The notes below the pieces were generated by a model that did no database searches, was not told the DNA's origin, and saw only the letters and a program-made list of their open reading frames with translations. A DNA stretch of 19,511 nucleotides from Trebonia sp. (lineage in GTDB: Bacteria > Actinomycetota > Actinomycetes > Streptosporangiales > Streptosporangiaceae): assembly GCA_030043595.1 (NCBI GenBank), contig JASHXJ010000048.1:1-19511 (forward strand), in the 5' to 3' direction. The position numbers and the translations under genes were made by a program. Shown here one piece after another: positions 6,119 to 13,499 of this stretch (its first letter is position 1; every line of letters begins with the position of its first letter).

Positions 6119-8056
6119 ATGACCGAGTCCCAGGCCGGCCAGGCGGGCACGCGAGCCGCGGGGCCGGACAGCGCGCGGGCCGCCCAGCAGGAAAGCAGCA
6201 CGGCGTGGACGGCGCGGCGGCGCACGCCGCTGCGGCAGTTCCTGTTCACCGAGACCGGCAGCGCCGCCATCCTGGCCGCGGCGACCGTCGCCGCGCTGAT
6301 CTGGGCGAACGTCAGCAACGCCAGCTACCAGCACGTATGGGACACCGAGCTGGCCATCCGGATGGGCAGCCACGGCCTGTCCATGGACCTGCGGACGTTC
6401 GTGAACTCCGGCCTGATGGCGCTGTTCTTCCTCGTGGTCGGGCTCGAGGCGCGCCGTGAATGGGACATGGGCGAGCTGCGCATCCGCAGCCGGCTGGCAC
6501 TGCCGCTGCTCGCGGGACTCGGCGGCATGCTCGTCCCGATCCTGATCTACCTGGCGATCAACGCCGGCCGGGCCACCGCCCACGGGTGGGGCACCACGAT
6601 GTCCACCGACACCGCGTTCGCGCTCGGCGTCCTGGCGCTCGCGGGCGGCAGCCGCCTGCCGGACCGGGTGCGCACCTACCTGCTGACGTTCTCGGTCGTC
6701 GACGACCTCGCCGGGATCGCGGTCATCGCGATCTTCTACAGCAGCAGCGTGAAACCGGTGCCGCTGGTCGTCGGCGCCGCGCTGCTCGTGGTCACCGGGT
6801 ACCTGCGGCGCCGCGGTTTCCGCAACGGCCCCGGCTACCTGCTCATCGGGCTGGCGGCCTGGGTGGCGTTCTTCGAGTCCGGCGTGGACCCGATCGTCGC
6901 CGGGATAGTCATCGGGCTGCTCACCTGCGCCTACCCGGCGGCGCGCTCGGACCTGGAGCAGGCGACCGACGCGTTCCGGCTGTTCCGCGAGCAGCCGACC
7001 GCGCGGCTCGCCGAGGAGGCGCGGGAGGCGGCGCGCACCGCGATCTCGCCCAACGACCGGCTGCAGGAGCTCTACCACCCGTGGACCAGCTACGTGATCG
7101 TCCCGGTGTTCGCGCTGGCCAACGCCGGCGTGGTGATCAGCGGCTCGTTCCTGGCGACGGCGTACACGTCCCCGGCCACGCTGGGCATCATGATCGGTTA
7201 CCTGGCGGGCAAGCCGATCGGCACCGCGGGCACCGCGTGGCTGATCAGCAAGGTCACCAGGGGACGGGTCGCTCCCCCGGTCGGCTGGGGCGCCGTCATC
7301 GGGGCCGGCGCGGTCGCCGGGATCGGTTTCACTGTCTCGCTGCTGATCGCGTCGCTCGCGTTCACCGGCACCGAGCTGGCCGAAGCCAAGATCGGCATCC
7401 TCTCCGCAGCGATCTGCGCGGCGGTCCTGTCGTGGTCGATCTTCCGTGTCATCAGCCTGCTGGCCCCGCGGACCCGGCTGCGGGCGCTGCTCGGCACGGC
7501 GACCACGATCACCGACCTGGCGGTGCCCGTCGACCCGGACCGGGACCACATCCGCGGCCCGGAAGACGACGCGCTCGTCACGCTGGTGGAGTACGGCGAC
7601 TTCGAGTGCCCGTACTGCGGGCAGGCCGAGCCGGCCGTCCGGGAACTGATCAAGGAGTACGGCGAGCTGCGGTTCGTCTTCCGGCACCTGCCGCTCACCG
7701 ACGTGCACCCGCACGCGCAGCTGGCCGCGGAGGCGGCCGAGGCCGCCGGCCGGCAAGGCAAATTCTGGGAAATGCACGACACGCTGATGGACCACCAGGG
7801 CGCGCTCAGCGCGCGGGACCTGATCCAGTACGCGGACGAGCTGGGACTCGACACCGCGCAGTTCACCGCCGACCTGCGCAAGCACTACGGCGCCGCCCGG
7901 GTCGCCGAGGACGTCGACTCCGCCGACCTCGCCACGGTCTCGGGCACCCCGACGTTCTTCATCAACGGCAGGCGGCACTACGGCGCGTTCGACCTCGGCA
8001 CGCTCAAGGACGCCGTGCGCACCGCCAAGGGCCGGGCGGTCATCGGCGCGCGGTGA
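6119..8056 (+). CDS. nhaA: NhaA Na+/H+ antiporter with C-terminal DsbA-like thioredoxin domain
   Basis: A 645-residue two-domain protein. Residues about 38-460 are NhaA: the transport residues are recognisable as Asp164 (STDTAFALG) and the pair Asp195-Asp196 (TFSVVDDLAGI), matching E. coli Asp133 and Asp163-164, with about 11-12 membrane segments. Residues about 470-640 form a DsbA-like domain: FECPYCGQAE with active-site Cys497-Pro-Tyr-Cys500, RHLPLTDVHPHA, and the cis-Pro loop SGTPTFFING. NhaA exports Na+ in exchange for protons; the thioredoxin domain may shuffle disulfides or respond to redox, but its job in the fusion is unproven. Such fusions are known in actinobacteria. There is no stop or frameshift at the junction. 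The start has no ribosome binding site and may be leaderless. Confidence 0.92.
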   Translation: MTESQAGQAGTRAAGPDSARAAQQESSTAWTARRRTPLRQFLFTETGSAAILAAATVAALIWANVSNASYQHVWDTELAIRMGSHGLSMDLRTFVNSGLMALFFLVVGLEARREWDMGELRIRSRLALPLLAGLGGMLVPILIYLAINAGRATAHGWGTTMSTDTAFALGVLALAGGSRLPDRVRTYLLTFSVVDDLAGIAVIAIFYSSSVKPVPLVVGAALLVVTGYLRRRGFRNGPGYLLIGLAAWVAFFESGVDPIVAGIVIGLLTCAYPAARSDLEQATDAFRLFREQPTARLAEEAREAARTAISPNDRLQELYHPWTSYVIVPVFALANAGVVISGSFLATAYTSPATLGIMIGYLAGKPIGTAGTAWLISKVTRGRVAPPVGWGAVIGAGAVAGIGFTVSLLIASLAFTGTELAEAKIGILSAAICAAVLSWSIFRVISLLAPRTRLRALLGTATTITDLAVPVDPDRDHIRGPEDDALVTLVEYGDFECPYCGQAEPAVRELIKEYGELRFVFRHLPLTDVHPHAQLAAEAAEAAGRQGKFWEMHDTLMDHQGALSARDLIQYADELGLDTAQFTADLRKHYGAARVAEDVDSADLATVSGTPTFFINGRRHYGAFDLGTLKDAVRTAKGRAVIGAR

Positions 8057-8120
8057 CCGGCGGGCCGGCACCGTCCTGCCTAAGATTGGGTCGGCAAACT
8101 TCACGTGAAAGGGCGGTGGC

Positions 8121-9347
8121 GTGGCCGGTAACAGCATCGCGATCACGGGCGGGCGCGTGGTTCCCATCGAGGGCGATCCCGTCGACAGCGGAACAGTCCT
8201 GGTGGCGGACGGCAAGATCGCGGCTGTGGCGGGACCGGGCGCCAGGCTCCCGGCGGGCACGGACATCGTCGACGCAACGGGCAAGTGGGTGCTGCCCGGC
8301 TTCATCGACGCGCACGCCCACCTCGGCGTGTACGAGGAAGGCGAAGGCTGGGCGGGCAGGGACACCAACGAGCTGACCGGACCGGTGCAGGCCCAGGTCA
8401 GGGCGCTTGACGCGATCAACCCGGCCGAAGAGGGCTTCCGCGACGCGATCGCCGGCGGCGTGCTGGCGGTGAACGTCAACCCCGGCTCGGGCAACCCGAT
8501 CGGCGGGCAGACCGTGGCCATCCGCTGCTGGGGCCGCACCGTCGACGAGATGGTGCTCCGCGAGCCCTCGGGCCTGAAGTCGGCGCTCGGCGAGAACCCC
8601 AAGCGGACCTACGGCGACAAGAAGGAAACCCCGTCCACCCGGCTGGGCACGGCGGCCGTGATCCGGTCGGCATTCGTGGAAGCCGGCAACTATCTCGCCA
8701 AGCAGGAATCAGACAATCAAGATCGAAATGAGTCATCCGAACGATCCCGGCCGGCTGACCGGGACCTGAAACTCGAGGCACTGGGTCGCGTGCTGCGCCG
8801 CGAGATCCCCTGGCGGCAGCACTGCCACCGCGCCGACGACATCGCGACCGCGCTGCGCCTGGCGGCGGAGTTCGGCTACGACCTCGTCATCGACCACGGC
8901 ACCGAGGCGTACCTGCTCGCGGACAAGATCGCCGCGGCCGGGATCCCCGTGGTGATCGGGCCGCTGCTGACCTCCCGGTCCAAGGTGGAGCTGCGGAACC
9001 GGTCGCTGGCCAACCCGGGGCGGCTGGCGGCGGCCGGCATCACGATCGCGATCACCACCGACCACCCGGTCGTGCCGGTCCACTTCCTGATCCACCAGGC
9101 GACGCTGGCGGTCAAGGAGGGCCTGGATCCGGTCACGGCGCTGCGCGCGGTGACCATCCACCCGGCGCGTATCATCGGCGTCGCCGACCGGCTCGGGTCG
9201 CTGTCGGCCGGCAAGGACGCGGACCTCGTCATCTGGTCCGGGGACCCGCTGGACGTGATGTCGCGCGCGGAGATCGCCTACATCGGCGGGCGGGAGATCT
9301 ACCGGTATGACTATTCGTCGCGGTCGGGCGTGTTCGCGACGCCGTAA
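8121..9347 (+). CDS. Metal-dependent amidohydrolase (imidazolonepropionase-like superfamily member)
   Basis: A 408-residue cytosolic enzyme of the amidohydrolase superfamily. Metal ligands are recognisable: His65-Ala-His67 in FIDAHAHLG, His234 or His236 in QHCHRADD, His259 in VIDHGTEAY, and Asp314 in ITTDHPVVP. The N-terminal small beta-domain (GGRVVPIEGDPVDSGTVLV) and the C-terminal SLSAGKDADLVIWSGDP are standard for cyclic amide or imine hydrolases. It lacks the specific signatures that would separate imidazolonepropionase, prolidase-like or dihydropyrimidinase-like members, so substrate is unknown. The GTG at 8121 has GAAAGGG 7 nt upstream, and TAAGAT (8081-8086) may be the -10. Residues about 196-214 are a hydrophilic insert encoded by unusually A-rich DNA. 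It ends 22 nt before the CHAP gene and is probably co-transcribed with it. Confidence 0.87.
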   Translation: MAGNSIAITGGRVVPIEGDPVDSGTVLVADGKIAAVAGPGARLPAGTDIVDATGKWVLPGFIDAHAHLGVYEEGEGWAGRDTNELTGPVQAQVRALDAINPAEEGFRDAIAGGVLAVNVNPGSGNPIGGQTVAIRCWGRTVDEMVLREPSGLKSALGENPKRTYGDKKETPSTRLGTAAVIRSAFVEAGNYLAKQESDNQDRNESSERSRPADRDLKLEALGRVLRREIPWRQHCHRADDIATALRLAAEFGYDLVIDHGTEAYLLADKIAAAGIPVVIGPLLTSRSKVELRNRSLANPGRLAAAGITIAITTDHPVVPVHFLIHQATLAVKEGLDPVTALRAVTIHPARIIGVADRLGSLSAGKDADLVIWSGDPLDVMSRAEIAYIGGREIYRYDYSSRSGVFATP

Positions 9348-9369
9348 CCCGCTGATCCGAGGAGGGCAC

Positions 9370-10203
9370 GTGAGGAACGGCATGCACTGGTCACGCTGGC
9401 TGAAAGCCGCGCTGCTCGCGCTGGCCCTTGGGGCAGCGCAGTTGTCCCAGTCGGGCGCGCTCGCCGGACCCGCCCAGGCCGCTGCACCGCCGACTGGGTT
9501 CGGCGAAGGTGCCGGCTTCTGCGCCAGCGCCGTGCCCGGCGGCCGTGACCTGGGTGCCAGCTTCGGTGATGTCTACGCATGCGGACCGGCGAACAACTCA
9601 GGAAAAGGTTATGACGTGCCGGCCAGCGGCCCGTACAAGGGATTCTTCGAAGCCGCGACGTGGAGCTACCAGTGCACCGAGCTCGCCAACCGGGTGCTGT
9701 TCGACATCTGGGGAAAGGCGCCGGTTTACGCGGCGAATCTGGACGGCAAGACCTTCGCGAGCACGGTGCACGCGCACTATCCTTCTGTCCGCCTCGTTAC
9801 CAATGGCACCGTGGGCCAGCCCTACCTGCCCGGCGACATCGTCTCCTTTACCGGCAACTCGAAGGAGCCTGACGGGCATGTCGCGGTCGTGACGGCGTCA
9901 ACGGAAAATGCCAGCGGAAACGGCAAGGTCACGATCATCGAGGAGAATGCCGCCGCGTCCGGCCAGGAAACCCTGACGGTATCGGACTGGAAGCTCGAAC
10001 CGGCCAAAGGCGCATGGGTGACGCCGTATGAGTTCGATGCGCTGGGATCGCCGCCCGGCACCGACGGCATCGGGCTTTACGACTCCAGCGCCTACTCCTG
10101 GCACCTGCGCAACACCCTCAGCGGCACCGGCCCGTCCAACTACGCCTTCACCTGGGGCGGCCCCGGCGATACCCCCCTGGTCGGAGACTGGAACGGGAAG
10201 TAA
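9370..10203 (+). CDS. Secreted CHAP-domain hydrolase with a truncated C-terminal VCBS/FG-GAP-like repeat
   Basis: A 277-residue exported protein. Residues 1-37 are a Sec signal peptide (basic start, hydrophobic core LKAALLALALGAA, cleavage near AQA-AA). The CHAP domain spans about 85-225: nucleophile Cys102 in YQCTELANRVL, His170 in DGHVAVVT and the acidic/Asn position in IIEENAA (190-195). CHAP enzymes cut peptidoglycan stem peptides or cross-bridges, so a cell-wall role is likely. The C-terminus (SWHLRNTLSGTGPSNY..., then TPLVGDWNGK) matches the start of a repeat that other actinobacterial secreted proteins carry in tandem, but the stop comes in the middle of the GDWNGDG-type motif. The GTG at 9370 has GGAGGG immediately upstream at short spacing; ATG 9382 is an alternative with the same signal peptide. 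It probably shares a transcript with the amidohydrolase. Confidence 0.85.
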   Translation: MRNGMHWSRWLKAALLALALGAAQLSQSGALAGPAQAAAPPTGFGEGAGFCASAVPGGRDLGASFGDVYACGPANNSGKGYDVPASGPYKGFFEAATWSYQCTELANRVLFDIWGKAPVYAANLDGKTFASTVHAHYPSVRLVTNGTVGQPYLPGDIVSFTGNSKEPDGHVAVVTASTENASGNGKVTIIEENAAASGQETLTVSDWKLEPAKGAWVTPYEFDALGSPPGTDGIGLYDSSAYSWHLRNTLSGTGPSNYAFTWGGPGDTPLVGDWNGK

Positions 10204-10242
10204 GCCGAGGTAGTCCTCGCTATCCCCGCGGTCCCTGTCCGC

Positions 10243-10878
10243 TCAGTCGCGACCGAAGCGGCTCGCGGCGCTCAGCGCGGCCACCACCGCTGACGGAGCG
10301 GTCGCCGGGGACCCCGCGCTGTACGGGGGCTGCGGATCGTACTCGATCCCCAGCTGGATCTGCTGGGCCACGTCGTCGCCGGCGATCTTCCCGCACAGCG
10401 CTAGCGCCATGTCTATGCCCGCCGAGACGCCGGCCGACGTCACGTACTTGCCGTCGAAGACGTAACGCTCCTGGCGCGGCGTCGCGCCCAGGCGGCCCAG
10501 CTCGCCGTGCGCCGTCCAGTAGGTCGTGGCCTCGCGGCCCGCGAGGAGGCCGGCGCTGGCCAGGATCAGGGAACCCGTGCAGACCGAGGTCGTCCAGGTG
10601 CTCGTCTTGTCGGCCGCTATCAGCCAGTCGGTCAGCGGGCTCGGGGCCATCTGGCCGGCCTGACCGGGACCGCCGGGGACCAGGATCACGTCAGGGCTGG
10701 GGACGTCCTGGTAGGAGGCCTCCGCGCGCAGGGCGAGAGAGCCTGACTCATCGCAGACAAGGCCGGCTCGTTCGGAGGAAAAAATGACCTTGGCGCCCGG
10801 CAGGTGGGTGAAGACCTGGTAGGGGCCCACGGCATCGAGGGAAGCGAAACGGTCAAAGAGCGCGATGACGATCTGCAT
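10243..10878 (-). CDS. DJ-1/PfpI family enzyme, isonitrile hydratase-like
   Basis: A 211-residue single-domain protein of the glutamine amidotransferase-like (DJ-1/PfpI) fold. The nucleophile elbow is TTSVCTGSLILASAGLL with Cys100 followed by Thr101; Asp15 in FASLDAVGPY sits where isonitrile hydratase InhA has an essential Asp. The C-terminal YVTSAGVSAGIDMALAL and QLGIEYDPQPP are shared with the InhA-type branch. The predicted reaction, hydration of isonitriles to N-formamides, follows from family resemblance only; glyoxalase or amidase-type activity is possible. The ATG at 10878 has AGGAGGAG upstream on the minus strand and lies 26 nt inside the end of the regulator gene, so translation is probably coupled. 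The end converges with the CHAP gene (39 nt apart) with only a weak 5-bp hairpin between. Confidence 0.87.
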   Translation of the reverse strand: MQIVIALFDRFASLDAVGPYQVFTHLPGAKVIFSSERAGLVCDESGSLALRAEASYQDVPSPDVILVPGGPGQAGQMAPSPLTDWLIAADKTSTWTTSVCTGSLILASAGLLAGREATTYWTAHGELGRLGATPRQERYVFDGKYVTSAGVSAGIDMALALCGKIAGDDVAQQIQLGIEYDPQPPYSAGSPATAPSAVVAALSAASRFGRD

Positions 10879-11845
10879 GGGACTCCTCCTGTGGCGGGGT
10901 TTTCGGGCGGAAGCGGCGGCGGTACTCGGCGGGGCTGACGCCGAGCGCGCGGACGAAGGCGCGGCGCATCGCCTCGGGGGTGCCGTAGCCGCAGGCCCGG
11001 GCGGTCTCCTCGACGCCGTCTTTGGTGTCCTCGAGGCGGCGGCGCGCGGCCTCGAACCGGGCGCGGTCGACATAGCGGCCCGGCGGCACGCCGACCTCGG
11101 CGGCGAAAGCGCGGGCGAACTGGCGGGGCGACAGGCTGGCCTTGTGCGCGAGGGCTTCGACGGACAGGTCCTCGTGCGGGTGTTCGGCGATCCAGTGCTG
11201 GACCTCGCGCAGCGGCTGCCTGTCCGCGAGCTGCGCGGCGAGCTGAGCACTGAACTGCGCCTGGCTGCCGGGCCTCCTGAGGAAGACGACGAGGGCGCGG
11301 GCGATCTCAAGGGCGGCGCCGCGGCCCAGGTCGTCCTCGACGAGGGCGAGCGCGAGGTCTATCCCCGCGGTGACGCCGGCGGAGGTGGCGAGGTCCGCGG
11401 TCTTGACGAAGATCGGGTCCGGGTCGACGGTGAGTTCGGGGTACGTGGCGGCCAGCTCCGCGCAGTACTGCCAGTGCGTGGTGACCGTGCGGCCGTCGAG
11501 CAGGCCGGCCGCGGCGAGCAGGAACGCGCCGGTGCAGACGGACGCCTTTTGCCTCGCCTCGGGCGCGTGGTCGCGGAGCCAGCCGACCAGCTCCGGGTCG
11601 CGGCGCCTGGCGCCTGGCCCGCCGGGAACGATCAGCAGGTCGGGCGGGCCCGCGAGGTTTCGCAGGTCGGCGTCGGGGGTCAGCCTCAGGTTGCTGGTGG
11701 TGGTGACGGCGTGGCCGCCGAGGCTGGCCGTGGTGATCTCGTACGTCGCGGGGGTTATGCCGTTGGCGTGGGCGAGCACCTCAACCGGCCCGGTCACGTC
11801 CAGGCTCTGCACGCCGTCGAACAAGACGATCAGCACGGTCCGCAT
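10853..11845 (-). CDS. GlxA-type transcriptional regulator (DJ-1-like N-domain, AraC-type HTH C-domain)
   Basis: A 330-residue protein. Residues about 1-190 are a DJ-1/PfpI-like ligand domain (VLFDGVQSLDVTGPVEVL at the start; KASVCTGAFLLAAAGLL with Cys104). Residues about 215-325 are a double helix-turn-helix of the AraC type (EALAHKASLSPRQFARAF, then ETARACGYGTPEAMRRAF and SPAEYRRRF). The family senses small molecules and usually controls an adjacent catabolic or detoxifying enzyme, here the overlapping DJ-1 gene. Unlike many sensor domains, it keeps the nucleophile Cys, so it may bind substrate covalently or react with it. No Shine-Dalgarno is evident before the ATG at 11845. The final residues are read out of frame with the downstream start (26-nt overlap). 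Confidence 0.9.
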   Translation of the reverse strand: MRTVLIVLFDGVQSLDVTGPVEVLAHANGITPATYEITTASLGGHAVTTTSNLRLTPDADLRNLAGPPDLLIVPGGPGARRRDPELVGWLRDHAPEARQKASVCTGAFLLAAAGLLDGRTVTTHWQYCAELAATYPELTVDPDPIFVKTADLATSAGVTAGIDLALALVEDDLGRGAALEIARALVVFLRRPGSQAQFSAQLAAQLADRQPLREVQHWIAEHPHEDLSVEALAHKASLSPRQFARAFAAEVGVPPGRYVDRARFEAARRRLEDTKDGVEETARACGYGTPEAMRRAFVRALGVSPAEYRRRFRPKTPPQEESHADRHRAL

Positions 11846-11868
11846 GGGTCCCAGTCTGGCGGGGTCCT

Positions 11869-11885
11869 GTCATGGCAGCAATGAC
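11869..11885. promoter_or_regulatory. Inverted repeat GTCAT-N7-ATGAC before the GlxA-type gene (possible autoregulatory operator)
   Basis: A perfect 5-bp inverted repeat lies 24-40 bp upstream of the regulator's start codon, overlapping where its promoter should be. AraC-type regulators usually bind direct repeats, so an inverted site is not diagnostic, but the position suits autoregulation of the two-gene operon. Confidence 0.3.
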
Positions 11886-11923
11886 GAATATCCAACTTTT
11901 CCTGCCATGCGACTTCCGCGAGG

Positions 11924-12478
11924 TCACGGCGCCGTGGCTGTGCGTACCTCCGCTCTGAGGTCGGCGAAGGCAGCGGACAGGCTCGGCAGGGTCCAGTGTG
12001 CGTTGAGGCCGCTGGGATTCGGGAGGATCCACAGCCGCGCCGGGCCGAGGAGGTCGTCTTGCGGGCCGACGGACGCGCGCGGGCGGCCGAACGCGGTCCG
12101 GTAGGCGGTCACGCCCGCTATCGCGACGAAACGGGGACGGTGCCGTTCGGCTAGCGCCCGGAGGACGGCTGCGCCGTCACGGAGCTCGGCGTCGGTGACT
12201 TCGGCGGCCTGCGCGGTGGCGCGGGGCGCGATGTTCGTGATGCCGAGGCCATAGCCCGGCAGTTCGCCCTGCTCACGGGGCTCGAGGCGGCGCGGGGTGA
12301 AGCCGGACAGGTGCAGGGCGGGCCAGAACCGGTTCCCCGGCCGCGCGAAGTGCCAGCCGGTCGCCGCGGAGTACAGGCCCGGGTTGATGCCGCAGAACAG
12401 CACGTCCAGCGGCTGTCCAGCGGCGGGCAGGACGTCGGGGATCGTGCGATCCCTGGCGGCCGTCAGGTCCAGCTTCAT
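11924..12478 (-). CDS. mug: G/U(T) mismatch-specific DNA glycosylase Mug
   Basis: A 184-residue monofunctional glycosylase of the uracil-DNA glycosylase superfamily. Motif 1, GINPGLYSAAT (30-40), has the catalytic Asn32, and motif 2, LPNPSGLNAHW (152-162), is the DNA-wedge loop; both match Mug/TDG rather than Ung (GQDPYH, HPSPLS). WHFARPGNRFWP (42-53) is also characteristic. It removes uracil, thymine or ethenocytosine opposite guanine, starting base excision repair of deaminated or alkylated bases, an obvious need in GC-rich DNA. The ATG at 12478 has GAGGA about 8 nt upstream. It is divergent from the DUF2461 gene (75-nt gap) and ends 78 nt before the GlxA-type gene on the same strand. Confidence 0.92.
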   Translation of the reverse strand: MKLDLTAARDRTIPDVLPAAGQPLDVLFCGINPGLYSAATGWHFARPGNRFWPALHLSGFTPRRLEPREQGELPGYGLGITNIAPRATAQAAEVTDAELRDGAAVLRALAERHRPRFVAIAGVTAYRTAFGRPRASVGPQDDLLGPARLWILPNPSGLNAHWTLPSLSAAFADLRAEVRTATAP

Positions 12479-12541
12479 GAGTCGTATCCTCGCCGATGTC
12501 CGCGGCAGGGTCGCTACCGGTCAGCCAGTTGCGGCCGCGCG

Positions 12542-12547
12542 TAGGCT
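12542..12547 (+). promoter_or_regulatory. -10 element of a probable leaderless promoter (DUF2461 gene)
   Basis: TAGGCT (TANNNT type) is followed by 6 nt and then the ATG at 12554, with no Shine-Dalgarno. Transcription would start at or beside the A of the start codon. No good -35 was seen 17-18 nt upstream. Confidence 0.45.
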
Positions 12548-12553
12548 GGGGCA

Positions 12554-13177
12554 ATGACGTTCGGTGGATGGCCGGAAGAGGCCCTGGAGTTCTACGCTGG
12601 CCTCGAGGCCGACAACTCGAAGTCGTACTGGACCAGTCATAAGGCCGTCTACGAGGACAAGGTCCTGCGGCCGATGGCGGAGCTGACCGAGCAGCTCGCG
12701 GCCGAGTTCGGTGAGCCGAAGATCTTCCGCCCTTATCGCGATATCCGGTTCAGCCCCGACAAGACGCCGTATAAGACGCACATCGGCGCGACCGTCGGCG
12801 GCACCAGCTATGTGCAGTTCTCCGCCGACGGCCTTGGCGTCGGGTCGGGCATGTGGCACATGGGCCCTGAGCGGCTCAGCCGCTTCCGCGAGGCGGTCGC
12901 CGCCGACGGCACTGGCGCCGAACTGGAAGCGATCATCGCCAGGATCGAGAAGGAAGGCGTCGAGATCCACGGCCACGAGACGCTCAGGTCGGCGCCACGC
13001 GGTTACCCGCCCGACCACCCGCGGATCGGGCTGCTGCGGCACAAGGGCCTGACCACCTGGCAGCACTGGGAGCCGGAACCGTGGCTGCAAACACCGCAGG
13101 CAGCGGACCGGGTTCTTTCATTCCTCCGAACGAGCGCGCCATTCTGCACCTGGCTCACCTCGAACGTTCGCGAGTGA
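12554..13177 (+). CDS. DUF2461 (TIGR02453) family protein
   Basis: A 207-residue cytosolic protein of a conserved family without an established function. Diagnostic motifs are FYAGLEADNSKSYWTSHK (13-30), RPYRDIRFSPDKTPYKTHIG (59-78) and the later GMWHMGPERLSRFREAV and TWQHWEP. The family is usually about 210-230 residues, so the gene is complete. No catalytic chemistry is proven; the conserved Arg/Asp/Lys and Trp residues suggest binding of a nucleotide or nucleic acid, but that is inference. It is divergent from mug and followed after 61 nt by a strong hairpin. I saw nothing unusual in the sequence. Confidence 0.9.
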   Translation: MTFGGWPEEALEFYAGLEADNSKSYWTSHKAVYEDKVLRPMAELTEQLAAEFGEPKIFRPYRDIRFSPDKTPYKTHIGATVGGTSYVQFSADGLGVGSGMWHMGPERLSRFREAVAADGTGAELEAIIARIEKEGVEIHGHETLRSAPRGYPPDHPRIGLLRHKGLTTWQHWEPEPWLQTPQAADRVLSFLRTSAPFCTWLTSNVRE

Positions 13178-13499
13178 GTCGCGGGCTCGCGGGCGGATCT
13201 GCGCGGCAGCGCGGGCGGGCAGGGGCCGGGCGGCTTTAGCCCTGGGGGCCACAGGGACAGTCCTATTGGCCCTGTGGCCCCCAGGGCCAGAACGCGCGGC
13301 GCGCGACGGTGGCGGGCGGGGCTGGCGTTACCGGCGGGAGCCGGCGCCGCCGCGGCGGGGACCCCGGATCAGCGTGTCATTTATCGGCAAGCCCTTTGCA
13401 CGTCTCGAAATAACACGCCGGTTCCGGTTCTGGTCGACTTGAGCGCAACGGCGGGGGCACGCGGGCCGGCGCGGGCGGGCCGGCGCGGCGGGTGGGGTG
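13178..13499. other. 322-nt non-coding gap between convergent DUF2461 and dinB genes
   Basis: It contains a perfect hairpin (13239-13287), then G/C-rich low-complexity sequence, and an AT-richer patch at about 13372-13418 flanked by GCGTGT and ACACGC (an imperfectly motivated 6-bp inverted repeat with 35 nt between). I see no gene. One 96-residue plus frame across it is Arg/Gly/Ala-rich and runs into dinB, so it was not called. Confidence 0.6.
13239..13287. terminator. Perfect 18-bp hairpin, probable bidirectional terminator
   Basis: Arms 13239-13256 and 13270-13287 match exactly around a 13-nt AT-containing loop. It lies 61 nt after the DUF2461 stop and 212 nt after the end of the dinB gene on the other strand. 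No T-tract follows. Confidence 0.75.

Noticed and set aside
5987..8602. 871-residue open frame antisense to nhaA and the amidohydrolase
   Set aside because: It is Arg/Asp/Gly/Val-rich low-complexity translation typical of the antisense of GC-rich genes, spans two clear genes and has no family motifs.
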